NCBI GenBank assembly: GCA_030428615.1
Contig: JAUIDN010000001.1
Span: forward strand, 186,001 to 250,000
Length of the DNA stretch: 64,000 bases
Direction of reading: 5' to 3'
Origin: Alphaproteobacteria bacterium
GTDB lineage: Bacteria > Pseudomonadota > Alphaproteobacteria > Sphingomonadales > Emcibacteraceae
In this document: in pieces, positions 1 through 8,435 of the stretch
Layout of the letters: each line of letters begins with the position of its first letter
Numbering within the stretch: the stretch's first letter is position 1
The notes under the pieces: generated by a model
Databases searched by the model: none
Told to the model about the DNA's origin: nothing
The model's input: only the letters and a program-made list of their open reading frames with translations
Translations under genes and position numbers: made by a program

Positions 1-288
1 CAGATAGTAAGCAATAATGAAGGAAAGCAGTAAGGAGATCGGCACCCCGAGGATCAGATATTCAAATGTATTGCCCAGCACCACCCAGAAAACCGGATCA
101 TTAAAAAGCACGACGAAATTATCAAAGCCGATGTAGCGCTTCTCCCCGACAATATTCCAGTCGGTCAGTGATATGCTGAACGCATCAAGTGTCGGGTAAA
201 ACCGCACCAGAATGAAATAAACAAGCGGCACCGCCATGAACACCCAGGCCCAGATGGCCCGCTTTTGTGCGATTGTGCGTTTACTCAT
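1..288 (-). CDS. Sugar ABC transporter permease (N-terminal part, cut by window edge)
   Basis: Only the first 96 codons are in the window; the gene runs off the left edge. The protein starts MSKRTIAQKRAIWAW and has a first membrane segment at about residues 13-31. A periplasmic stretch containing DNFVVLFNDPVFW follows, and a second membrane segment begins NTFEYLILGVPISLLL. This is the layout of MalF/UgpA-type permeases of the CUT1 carbohydrate importers. Its ATG overlaps the stop of the upstream binding-protein gene by eight bases (ATGAGTAA), which implies translational coupling. It should form the membrane channel for the sugar delivered by that binding protein. The substrate cannot be read from this fragment. 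Confidence 0.85.
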   Translation of the reverse strand, partial: MSKRTIAQKRAIWAWVFMAVPLVYFILVRFYPTLDAFSISLTDWNIVGEKRYIGFDNFVVLFNDPVFWVVLGNTFEYLILGVPISLLLSFIIAYYL

Positions 289-1582
289 CGCTGCTTACTC
301 CGGTGCTTTCTTTTGCCGCTGCCGCTTCACGTATCTCAATCAGGGCGGCATCAATGATATTCTGGTCCTCCTGCGCGGCGATGGCAAGGCTTTCATCCAC
401 GCTCATGCCGTTCAGGACAATACGGTCCAGCATATCGACCACGGTTTTGCGCTGCGCACTTTCCGAATAAAAAAGCGTTGTATGCGCATAATCAAGCCCG
501 CGGATAAAGGCGCCAAATTCCGGATGGTTGCGGTTATCATCGCGGTAGGCCACAGCCTTTCGCGCCGGAAGCTCGCCGACCTGATCAAGCCAGTATTGCA
601 TGGCGCGCGGCGACGTGATGAATTTTAAAAACTTTTCCGCCGCCAATTTCTTTTCACCACTGGCCTTGGATGTGATGCCATTGACCCAGTAGGATGAAAA
701 ATTGGATTTGATACCGTTATGTTCCGGCAGTTCCGCTACACCCCACTCAAGCCGGTTACGCCCGCCGCGGGTGCGCTTTAAAAAACTGAGTACGAACGAG
801 CCGTCAATATGCATCGCCGCCCGGCCCGCCTTGAAGGCGATTTCTCCCTTATCCATGAAATCCACGACCGATGTTTTATGACGGGTGGCGAAATCCGCAT
901 AATATTGAAAAGCGGCTCTCCCCGCTTCATCATCATACATTACCTTGCTGTTATCCGCGTTATAAGGCACCCCGCCGAATTGGCGCACCAACACTTCGCG
1001 CCACCAGTTATGGTCCTGATTGATCGGCCCCATTGTCAGGCCTGCCTGCGTGATATTTCCCGCCGGGTCCCGTTGGGTAAGCTTTTTGGCAAATTCCACC
1101 AGTTCATCAAGCGTCTTTGGCGGCACTTCGGGATCAAGCCCCGCTTCGCGGAAAATCTTCTTGTTCCAGAATAGCGCCAGTGAACGGACCGCCGTCGGCA
1201 GCGCGTAATAATCACCGCCGGATTTCATGCTCCCGACCATCGGGAAAAATTCCTGTTCAATTTCGCTGTGGGGGAAGCTTTCCTGCGATAACGGCTGCAA
1301 TATTCCGGCGGCCAGATAATCATGCAGCCATCCGTAATAAAGCTGCACCACATCCGGCCCTTCCCCGGCGGCAACCGCTGCTGCGACTTTTGTGCGGTAT
1401 TGGGCATAAGGGAAATTGTTGTGAGTAACGGTAATATCCGGATTTTCCGCCTCAAACGCCTCAATAAGCTTCTCCATGGCGTCAATGCGGGTTTTATAGC
1501 TATACTGCCAATATTCGATCTCCACCGCGTTCGCAGCGGTTGTCATCATCAGGCAGAATATTGCGCATACCAATCCGCGCAT
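281..1582 (-). CDS. Extracellular solute-binding protein, family 1 (sugar ABC importer)
   Basis: A periplasmic binding protein of about 433 residues that captures a carbohydrate for a CUT1-type ABC importer. The N-terminus MRGLVCAIFCLMMTTAANA is a clear Sec signal peptide. The mature part shows family features: EYWQYSYK near the start, then ALPTAVRSLALFWNKKIF and the hinge-region helix TLDELVEFAKKLTQRD. The reading frame is open upstream to a TTG at 1606. I prefer the ATG at 1582 because AAGGGG lies nine bases before it and the signal peptide then starts normally. The permease gene follows with an eight-base overlap. The gene diverges from the PIG-L deacetylase gene, so the imported substrate may be an acetylated sugar compound; that link is inference. 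Confidence 0.9.
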   Translation of the reverse strand: MRGLVCAIFCLMMTTAANAVEIEYWQYSYKTRIDAMEKLIEAFEAENPDITVTHNNFPYAQYRTKVAAAVAAGEGPDVVQLYYGWLHDYLAAGILQPLSQESFPHSEIEQEFFPMVGSMKSGGDYYALPTAVRSLALFWNKKIFREAGLDPEVPPKTLDELVEFAKKLTQRDPAGNITQAGLTMGPINQDHNWWREVLVRQFGGVPYNADNSKVMYDDEAGRAAFQYYADFATRHKTSVVDFMDKGEIAFKAGRAAMHIDGSFVLSFLKRTRGGRNRLEWGVAELPEHNGIKSNFSSYWVNGITSKASGEKKLAAEKFLKFITSPRAMQYWLDQVGELPARKAVAYRDDNRNHPEFGAFIRGLDYAHTTLFYSESAQRKTVVDMLDRIVLNGMSVDESLAIAAQEDQNIIDAALIEIREAAAAKESTGVSSDE

Positions 1583-1675
1583 AAGGACTATCCCCTTACC
1601 ACCCAATTCTGGTGGTTCTGTTAACCATGTTTTTTTGCAGTACCATAGACCGAATTATATTTGATTTCCAGTGTC

Positions 1676-1703
1676 TTGACTTAAAGTTCATTGCAGGTAA
1701 ATT
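1676..1703 (+). promoter_or_regulatory. Candidate sigma-70-type promoter for the PIG-L gene
   Basis: TTGACT (1676-1681) and TAAATT (1698-1703) are separated by 16 bases. They sit about 30 bases before an ATG that has a GAGGG ribosome site. Spacing and sequence fit a housekeeping promoter, but nothing else supports it. Confidence 0.45.
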
Positions 1704-1731
1704 ATTGGGGTAAATTAGAGGGAAATTAACC

Positions 1732-4236
1732 ATGACAGAAGCACAGCGCAGAATTGCCGAACAACAACGCCTTTCCGGGATAAACAGGTTATGGAATGCG
1801 CTGACCCCGCTTAAACATGTGGGAAGCTTCATGAACTGTGGCGCACATCCGGACGATGAACGCTCGCATATTCTTGCCTATCTTGCCCGTAATCAGGGCG
1901 CACGCATCATGTACGCAACCGCCACCCGCGGTAAGGGCGGCCAAAACGCCATCGGAACCGAAGCGGGCGATGATCTTGGCGCGTTCAGAACAGAGGAACT
2001 CGAAGCGGCGGCAAGCGAAATCCCCATGTCCGTACATTTTTACAGCGCGCGATTTGGTGATGAAATTGACGATTTCGGTTTTTCCACCGACCCGTCGGAA
2101 GCCGAAGAACACTGGGGCAAGGAACGGATGCGCGAACGGCTTGTGCGGATCATCCGCGAACAAAAGCCCGATATTCTGTCGCCCACTTTCCTTGATGTCG
2201 ACGGGCAGCACGGTCATCATCGCGCCGTAACGCGCGCCACCATTGACGCCTATGATCTGGCCGCGGACCCAAATGCCTTCCCTGAACAGATTGATGAAGG
2301 GCTTAAGCCCTGGCAGGTGAAGAAACTTTACCTTTCCGCGACCAGTGGCCGTGGCGGGGTTTATGATGATACCGAAGCGCCACCGGATGCCACCGTCAGC
2401 ATCCCGACAGGGATGTATGATCCTATAAATGGCGCCACCTACCGTCAGATTGGCGAATGGTCACGTGCGCGGCACCTGACACAGGGGATGGGCCGATGGT
2501 ATGATCCTGCACCGGAACAAAGCCACCTTCACCGCCTGCGCTGCGAAGTGGATATCCCGCTGATGGAGGATGATGTTTTTGACGGACTTCCAAGAACTCT
2601 CGCCGATTTGGCGGAAATTGTAACAATAAGCGGTGTTCCCGAACTATTGAGACAGGCCGATCACTATGTAAATGAAGCAATAGCAGCCTTTCCGGATCGT
2701 GAAAGAATTCTTGCTAACCTTATGCAAATAAACAAGAATTTTGACGCGATAATGGAACGGTTGTCCATTATACCCATGAGTGCAGTGGAAGACTGGGTTC
2801 ATAAACTCAATTTAAAAAGAAGACAGCTTGGAAATGCAATTTACGAATCTTCCGGCCTGCAAGTTGATATTGAATGGGACAGCAACTTCACCAGTCCCGG
2901 TCAACAGTTCACCGGAAAAATTACGCTCTATAACACCGGCAATCAGACTTGGAATAATCTCAACCTTTTAGTTTTTGGCACCGACTTATCAATGCCAAAA
3001 CAGATCGACATGGAAAGATTTGAAGTTTCGACGGGCGAACGAAAAGAAATCAACATCCGTCTGTCTGTGCCCGAAGATGCTGCCTATCATCATCCGCTTG
3101 ATAAGAATTATGAACCCTTCTGGAATCTGGAACGCTTCTGCTGTGTACTCGGTTTTGATGGGATCGGTGAAAAAATTATTCTGCCCGCCAATCCGGTCCT
3201 TGTTGTCCCCCCTGTTAATCTTAGCTGGGAAGCAAGCGGACTGTTTTATAATCGCCTTACCGATGGTGATCCCGTGCAAGCCATGCTTAGTGTTGATAAA
3301 TTCACGGACATCGGCTCTGACGTTGAAGTTGGTCTTGAAGCTCCAGCCGGTTGGACAGTATTGCCCCCCACATACACCGTTAAAGCGGGTGAGTTGCCGG
3401 GTTCATCAAAATATAATTTTGTCATTGCCGGGCCCACAGGCGGTAGCCGCATTGAAATGACCCCCTACGCCATATGTGATGGCAAGCGGGTGGAAGAAAA
3501 TGTTTTGATGATGGACTATCCACATATCAGAAACACCTGCAAAATAGTGCCAAACACGTTGGCTGTGCAACCAATTGATCTTGAAATACCCGCGCGGGTA
3601 AAGGTCGGCTATGTTGATCGTGGTGCAGACCGGGTTTATTTCTGGCTGCAACGCTTTGGCGTTGACGTCTCAATGTTAAGCGTTGATGACCTTAAAACCC
3701 AGGATTTAAGCGTTTATGATACGATTGTCATTGGCATCCGCGCTTTCGCAGCAGACTTAACAGCAACGAGCCCATTTCTGCGCAGCTATGTTGAAAATGG
3801 CGGTAATCTGGTCACTCAGTATAACCGGACCGACGACGACTGGAACAACGAAACCACACCGCCGCGCCCAATTACCATAGGCACGCCGTCGTTCAGATGG
3901 CGGATCACAGATCCCAATGCGGTTGTCACCTATTTAAAACCGGATCATCATTTGCTCAATGCACCCAATAAGATTGGTGAAGATGACTGGGCAAACTGGC
4001 ACCAGGAACGCGGCCTTTATTTTGTCGCAGAAGCGTCAAGCGAATATGAATTTCTGCTTTCCATGTCCGATCACGGGAAAGAACCGCTACGCGGTGGGCT
4101 TATCAGCGGTAAAATCGGCGACGGATGGCATCATCATTGCTGCCTTATCCTGCATCATCAACTGGAACATCAGGTTCCCGGTGCTGCACGGCTGCTGGCT
4201 AACCTGATCACACCCCCCGATTGGAAACAGGTTTGA
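1732..4236 (+). CDS. PIG-L family deacetylase with C-terminal amidotransferase-like domain
   Basis: An 834-residue protein. Residues about 33-215 form a PIG-L/LmbE zinc deacetylase domain: GAHPDDE carries the first metal ligands and catalytic Asp, and DGQHGHHRAV supplies the later His residues. This family removes N-acetyl groups from amino-sugar conjugates. The middle (about 385-600) looks like beta-sandwich material (NTGNQTWNNLNLLVF). The end (about 610-830) resembles the glutamine-amidotransferase-like tail seen in long PIG-L proteins (YDTIVIGIRAF, FLRSYVENGGNLVTQYN, RGGLISGKIGDGWHHH). Many long relatives are exported, but here no signal peptide is visible, so I predict a cytoplasmic enzyme. 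The start has GAGGG eight bases upstream. It diverges from a sugar ABC importer. The first third is visibly richer in G+C than the rest. Confidence 0.85.
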   Translation: MTEAQRRIAEQQRLSGINRLWNALTPLKHVGSFMNCGAHPDDERSHILAYLARNQGARIMYATATRGKGGQNAIGTEAGDDLGAFRTEELEAAASEIPMSVHFYSARFGDEIDDFGFSTDPSEAEEHWGKERMRERLVRIIREQKPDILSPTFLDVDGQHGHHRAVTRATIDAYDLAADPNAFPEQIDEGLKPWQVKKLYLSATSGRGGVYDDTEAPPDATVSIPTGMYDPINGATYRQIGEWSRARHLTQGMGRWYDPAPEQSHLHRLRCEVDIPLMEDDVFDGLPRTLADLAEIVTISGVPELLRQADHYVNEAIAAFPDRERILANLMQINKNFDAIMERLSIIPMSAVEDWVHKLNLKRRQLGNAIYESSGLQVDIEWDSNFTSPGQQFTGKITLYNTGNQTWNNLNLLVFGTDLSMPKQIDMERFEVSTGERKEINIRLSVPEDAAYHHPLDKNYEPFWNLERFCCVLGFDGIGEKIILPANPVLVVPPVNLSWEASGLFYNRLTDGDPVQAMLSVDKFTDIGSDVEVGLEAPAGWTVLPPTYTVKAGELPGSSKYNFVIAGPTGGSRIEMTPYAICDGKRVEENVLMMDYPHIRNTCKIVPNTLAVQPIDLEIPARVKVGYVDRGADRVYFWLQRFGVDVSMLSVDDLKTQDLSVYDTIVIGIRAFAADLTATSPFLRSYVENGGNLVTQYNRTDDDWNNETTPPRPITIGTPSFRWRITDPNAVVTYLKPDHHLLNAPNKIGEDDWANWHQERGLYFVAEASSEYEFLLSMSDHGKEPLRGGLISGKIGDGWHHHCCLILHHQLEHQVPGAARLLANLITPPDWKQV

Positions 4237-4378
4237 ATTTTAGTTAAATTTTATTATTATTCACAATAAGTTAGAATAAAATTGCCTGTTTTCGTTAAAG
4301 TTTCATTTATATGCTTCGCCTATCCTGATTCGCGAAAGGCATTCATACGAATATTCCTTTTACGTGATAACTCGCCCC

Positions 4379-4428
4379 ATCAGCGGTGGATATCTATCAA
4401 TAGTATGTTGATATTTTCCACCGCTGAT
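4379..4428 (+). terminator. Long hairpin followed by a T-run, probable terminator
   Basis: Two perfect 12-base arms (4379-4390 and 4417-4428, ATCAGCGGTGGA and its complement) enclose an inner six-base stem TATCAA/TTGATA with a seven-base loop. TTTTTATA follows directly on the plus strand. It lies about 140 bases after the PIG-L stop, in a 291-base gap that otherwise holds nothing I recognise. It could terminate the PIG-L transcript or end a small RNA. Confidence 0.5.
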
Positions 4429-4527
4429 TTTTTATATATTATTTTCATTTTGACGCATGGCAATAAACGGATATCATGACGTTGATCAATGATACGCGAA
4501 ACAAAACCGTAATAATGAGGCGCTGAA

Positions 4528-5811
4528 ATGAAAAAAATTAAAAGTAGTATGGTGATCCTATTGCTTGTCTTCTCCCAATCATTTGCCGCTGAAAATCGTA
4601 TTGACGGGCAGCGCCCTGATGCACCAGAACTGGCGGAACCCGGAAATTATAACGTCGGCGTTCGTACACTAAACTTGCTTCATAGAAATCAGGTCGACGT
4701 CATTAATATAGAGGAAGGAAGCGCCCTACCCGTTTATGATCGTCCCATTACCGTTGAAGTCTGGTATCCCGCACAAACAGAAAAGAGGGGCAGTGAGTAT
4801 CGGGATGTTTATTTGCGGGATGGAAAAACAAAAGTCACTCTGTACGGAAGTGCCGTTCGCGATGAAATGCCGTTAAGACCGGAAGCCCCTTATCCATTGG
4901 TTGTCATTTCGCACGGATATCCGGGAAACCGTTTTCTGATGAGCCATTTTGGTGAGAATTTAGCATCAAAAGGGTATGTTGTCGTCTCTATCGACCATAC
5001 AGACAGCAATTATCAGGATGCTGGCCCCTTTGCGAGTACACTGTACAACCGGCCCCGCGACCAGAAATTTATTCTCACCGAAATGAAACGGTTTAATGAA
5101 GATGAAAATCATTTCCTACATGGCATGGTGGATGCGAATAATGCAGGCCTTATGGGCTATTCAATGGGCGGCTATGGTGCCCTTATCACTGCTGGCGCCG
5201 GAATCACGGAAAAAATAGCAAAAACAGAATCTGTTTCTCCGAACAACATATTGGAATCCCTGGCTGCGGGGAATGAGACACATAAAAGACTAGTAAATTC
5301 AATGAACTATAAAGCCATTGTTGCATTTGCGCCCTGGGGAATGGAACGCGGTTTTTGGGATGACCTGGGCCTTTCCAATATAAATCTACCAATGATGTTT
5401 ATTACAGGGAGCGAGGATGAAACATCCGGCTACGAAACAGGAACCAAGGCAATATTTGAGAAAACGACAGGAACAAACAGGTATCTTCTCACCTTTGAAA
5501 ATGCTGGTCATAACGCAATTGCGCCGATACCCGCCCCGGAAGAAGCGCAAAATGCCTATTATAACAACGGCAAGTCGGTCGCGTTTTCACATTATAATGA
5601 TCCCGTCTGGGACAGCCTTAGGGCCAATAACATTGCCCAGCATTTTGTCACCGCTTATTTTGGAAAGCTGCTTAAAAATGACGCCAGTATGGAACCTTAT
5701 CTGGACCTTATACCATCCGGCAACGACGTGAACGGCGAGACAAACTGGAAAGGTTTCAGCGAAAAAGGCTCTAAAGGTTTGAGGCTCGATTTTCTTAATA
5801 CCGGTGAATAA
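4528..5811 (+). CDS. Exported alpha/beta hydrolase (dienelactone hydrolase/PAF-acetylhydrolase-like)
   Basis: A 427-residue secreted serine hydrolase. Residues 1-20 (MKKIKSSMVILLLVFSQSFA) are a signal peptide. The core shows PLVVISHGYPGNR, which is the oxyanion-hole strand. The nucleophile elbow is GLMGYSMGGYGA (Ser in GYSMGG), a likely acid is in ITGSEDETSG, and the catalytic His is in ENAGHNAIAP. The N-terminal YDRPITVEVWYPA matches the start of platelet-activating-factor-acetylhydrolase/dienelactone-hydrolase-like proteins that act on small esters. The start has GAGG seven bases upstream. It stands alone and converges with the permease gene. The substrate is unknown. Confidence 0.8.
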   Translation: MKKIKSSMVILLLVFSQSFAAENRIDGQRPDAPELAEPGNYNVGVRTLNLLHRNQVDVINIEEGSALPVYDRPITVEVWYPAQTEKRGSEYRDVYLRDGKTKVTLYGSAVRDEMPLRPEAPYPLVVISHGYPGNRFLMSHFGENLASKGYVVVSIDHTDSNYQDAGPFASTLYNRPRDQKFILTEMKRFNEDENHFLHGMVDANNAGLMGYSMGGYGALITAGAGITEKIAKTESVSPNNILESLAAGNETHKRLVNSMNYKAIVAFAPWGMERGFWDDLGLSNINLPMMFITGSEDETSGYETGTKAIFEKTTGTNRYLLTFENAGHNAIAPIPAPEEAQNAYYNNGKSVAFSHYNDPVWDSLRANNIAQHFVTAYFGKLLKNDASMEPYLDLIPSGNDVNGETNWKGFSEKGSKGLRLDFLNTGE

Positions 5812-5817
5812 AAGATA

Positions 5818-8247
5818 CTATTCGCATCTAAGCGATTCTGCCGGATTTACGCGTGCCGCTTTTATGGAATAGCTGATCACAGTAATCCATGCGATCAAAA
5901 GCGCAATAACACCGGCCCCAACAAACCAGATAACATTAAGGTCGATCCTGTATTCAAAACTTGAAAGCCAGTCACTCATCAACCACCAGGCAAGCGGAAG
6001 AGCAATGACGTTTGCTAAAAGAACCGGTTTTGAAAACTGCCCGACCATCAGTTTTATAATATCAACATTTCTGGCGCCTAAAACCTTACGAATGCCAATT
6101 TCGCGGGTGCGGCGCTCCGCTGAAAAAGCGGTAAGTCCCAAAAGTCCGATAGCCGATATAATGATTGCCAGTACCGCAAAGGTTACAAATACTTTCATCT
6201 GCCGGTTTTCGGAGGAGTAAAAACTATCAACCTGGTCCGAAAGTATTTGATAACCGAGCGGTACGCCCGGTGCCAATTCCGCCCAAAGCTGTTCAAGGCG
6301 GGAAATAAGGCCGGGAAAATCGTTGGTAGAATAACGCAGGCTCAATGTACGGTAAAATACCGGCGCATTCAGATAAAGCATGGGACGCACCGAATTATGA
6401 ATTGAGCGTAAATGAAAATCCTCTATTACACCAACGACGGTGAAATGAACGGCACGCCCCTCACCCGGTTGTCCCCACCTGATCTGCTGACCGATAATTT
6501 CCTGCGGATTCGCATAACCAAGCCTTCTAACCGCTGTTTCGTTTAGAACTGCGTTTGTTTCGACCACCATTCCATCTTCCGATGGAAAATCAGTAATCCT
6601 GTCGCTTAACCGGTCCTTCTCAAGCTTTTTTCCTGCCTTTAACTCTAACCGATAAAGATCAAAAAAGTCAGCCTGATGTGACAGAATGCTAATGGTATAT
6701 GGCTCATCAGGGCGACCGACAAATGTCATCCCCGTGGTAAAATCATAGGGGTCCGTCGGCACAAATTGTGAAGCGGTCACTGATGTAATTCCGTCAATGG
6801 TCGATAGCCGCTGATCAAGCAACTCCACCTGATCAATAAGATTATTTGACCGCAGGTTGCGTATAATCAACACGCCTTCTTTTTCGTATCCAGGGTCCAT
6901 ACTTGTGGCGAAAACGGTTTGGCGAACAACTACTGTCGTGCCGGCAATAAGCATAATCGCGATAGCAAATTGCAGGAACACCAAAAATTGTCGTAGAAAT
7001 ACTGAACTCGCTTTTCCCTTATCAGATTTAAGTACAGCCGCAGGGTTAAAAGCAGACAGATAAAATGCTGGATAGAGCCCGGCAATGATACCGACAAATG
7101 CCGAAATGGTGATCAGCAAAGGTAAATAAAGCGGATTATTTATAAAATCAAAACTTATTTCCCGATCAAGCGCGGCATTAAAGACCGGCATCATGATTTC
7201 CACAAAGGCTACCGCAACGATGGCGGCGATTAAAGTGATAATAATAGATTCGCCCAAGAACTGAACGATAAGCTGTTTCCTTGTTGCCCCCATAACCTTG
7301 CGAATACCGACTTCCCGTGCGCGTTTTATGGCGCGCGCGGTTGCAAGGTTGATATAATTTACCGTCGCAATAACGACAATCAACACAGCTACACTAATAA
7401 ACCCAACAACCACATTGATGTCGCCTCCCGGTTTCCCAATAACACCGGCAGGTGATTTTAAATATACATCCTGCACCTTAATAAATGTCGGCACCCTAAA
7501 GTCGCTGGCTTTAGCGCCGTTAATTCCGGCAGAAACGTTTTCATCAATAAGTTTAGCAATTAATGGACGAAGATTTTCCACATCGGCCCCAGGCGCCATA
7601 CGAACATAAGTTGCATTGTTCATAGACATATATTCCGTACTGACATTGTCATGAAAAATGGGGTGGTATGGCACTATCATATCAATGGCCAAATGCGACT
7701 TTCGCGGCACATCATCCATGACGTGCCCCACCCTGTAATCCGCCTGCCCGGCTATGGTCAGGGTCTTGCCGTTCGCATTCTCATTACCAAAATATTTGTT
7801 TGCTATTTTTTTTGTGATCACAATGGTCTGTTGATCCTCAAGAACGCCTGCGGGCGCGTCAAATCCCATAAATTCGAGAAAGTTTGTGTCGGCAAATGTT
7901 ATGTTTTCATAAAACAGGCGATCACCCGCTTTTACAGCAAGCGTATTCGTTTGATAGCGCGTACTGTCAAGGACTTCTGCTGAGCGCTCTTTTAGCAATG
8001 GCGCGTATGCCCCCATGAAATGAGCATATCGTTCATCAGCGCGGTTTGGCCCACGTGCCGTGACCTCAATTCGATATGTTCGGTCAGCCTCAGGGATAAA
8101 GCTATCGTACCCGAGCTCATCATTTACAAATAAGGCAATCATCAAACAGGCCGCAAGCGCCACCGCCAAACCAAAAATATTGATCGCACTGTATCCTTTA
8201 TTTTTCAAAATATCACGTAGTGTGCTGGTCAAATAACTTTTGAACAT
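5818..8247 (-). CDS. MacB/FtsX-type ABC transporter permease (double-domain)
   Basis: An 809-residue membrane protein made of two similar halves, each a MacB_PCD periplasmic domain plus an FtsX-type bundle. Membrane segments can be seen near residues 23-42, 283-303, 333-353, 377-397, 425-445, 685-705, 735-755 and 775-795. The halves share the coupling motifs REVGIRKVMGATR and REIGIRKVLGARN, which contact the ATPase. Such permeases belong to MacB-like systems that move lipoproteins, peptides or toxic compounds, or that act by mechanotransmission. No ATPase or HlyD-like adaptor is encoded in this window, so the partner must be elsewhere. The start has GGGAG upstream. A sigma-54-like promoter and a distal inverted repeat precede it. 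Confidence 0.88.
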   Translation of the reverse strand: MFKSYLTSTLRDILKNKGYSAINIFGLAVALAACLMIALFVNDELGYDSFIPEADRTYRIEVTARGPNRADERYAHFMGAYAPLLKERSAEVLDSTRYQTNTLAVKAGDRLFYENITFADTNFLEFMGFDAPAGVLEDQQTIVITKKIANKYFGNENANGKTLTIAGQADYRVGHVMDDVPRKSHLAIDMIVPYHPIFHDNVSTEYMSMNNATYVRMAPGADVENLRPLIAKLIDENVSAGINGAKASDFRVPTFIKVQDVYLKSPAGVIGKPGGDINVVVGFISVAVLIVVIATVNYINLATARAIKRAREVGIRKVMGATRKQLIVQFLGESIIITLIAAIVAVAFVEIMMPVFNAALDREISFDFINNPLYLPLLITISAFVGIIAGLYPAFYLSAFNPAAVLKSDKGKASSVFLRQFLVFLQFAIAIMLIAGTTVVVRQTVFATSMDPGYEKEGVLIIRNLRSNNLIDQVELLDQRLSTIDGITSVTASQFVPTDPYDFTTGMTFVGRPDEPYTISILSHQADFFDLYRLELKAGKKLEKDRLSDRITDFPSEDGMVVETNAVLNETAVRRLGYANPQEIIGQQIRWGQPGEGRAVHFTVVGVIEDFHLRSIHNSVRPMLYLNAPVFYRTLSLRYSTNDFPGLISRLEQLWAELAPGVPLGYQILSDQVDSFYSSENRQMKVFVTFAVLAIIISAIGLLGLTAFSAERRTREIGIRKVLGARNVDIIKLMVGQFSKPVLLANVIALPLAWWLMSDWLSSFEYRIDLNVIWFVGAGVIALLIAWITVISYSIKAARVNPAESLRCE

Positions 8248-8300
8248 CGGTTAATTTCTCCCAAAATAGCGAATAAGGCCAACAGAATATCCTGATAAAA

Positions 8301-8316
8301 TGCAAGAAATATGCCA
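8301..8316 (-). promoter_or_regulatory. Sigma-54-type (-24/-12) promoter of the permease gene
   Basis: On the minus strand the bases read TGGCAT-N5-TTGCA. The invariant GG and GC are ten bases apart, which matches the RpoN consensus. The predicted transcription start near 8290 leaves a leader of roughly 43 bases before the permease ATG at 8247. An 18-bp inverted repeat lies about 80 bp upstream, where an enhancer-binding activator would be expected. Confidence 0.65.
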
Positions 8317-8378
8317 GAGAAAGAAATTACAATGTATCAGTTACTTAACAGATTACCGTGAATTTTGAAGCATATAAT

Positions 8379-8418
8379 ACTGTCCATTATCGAACATTTT
8401 TGTTCGATAATGGACAGT
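8379..8418 (-). promoter_or_regulatory. Perfect 18-bp inverted repeat, candidate activator (enhancer) site
   Basis: ACTGTCCATTATCGAACA (8379-8396) and its exact complement (8401-8418) are separated by TTTT. No T-run follows the stem on either strand, so it is a poor intrinsic terminator for the DoxX-like gene that ends at 8436. Its distance from the sigma-54-type promoter suits binding by an NtrC-family response regulator. The activator gene is not in this window. Confidence 0.55.
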
Positions 8419-8435
8419 TCATATAAATAGTACGA

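Noticed and set aside
4282-4479. 65-codon plus-strand ORF after the PIG-L gene
   Set aside because: No ribosome site, AT-rich low-quality protein, and it runs through the two-level hairpin.
8379-8418. Reading the 18-bp inverted repeat as an intrinsic terminator for the DoxX-like gene
   Set aside because: No T-run follows on the minus strand, and a sigma-54-type promoter sits at enhancer distance.
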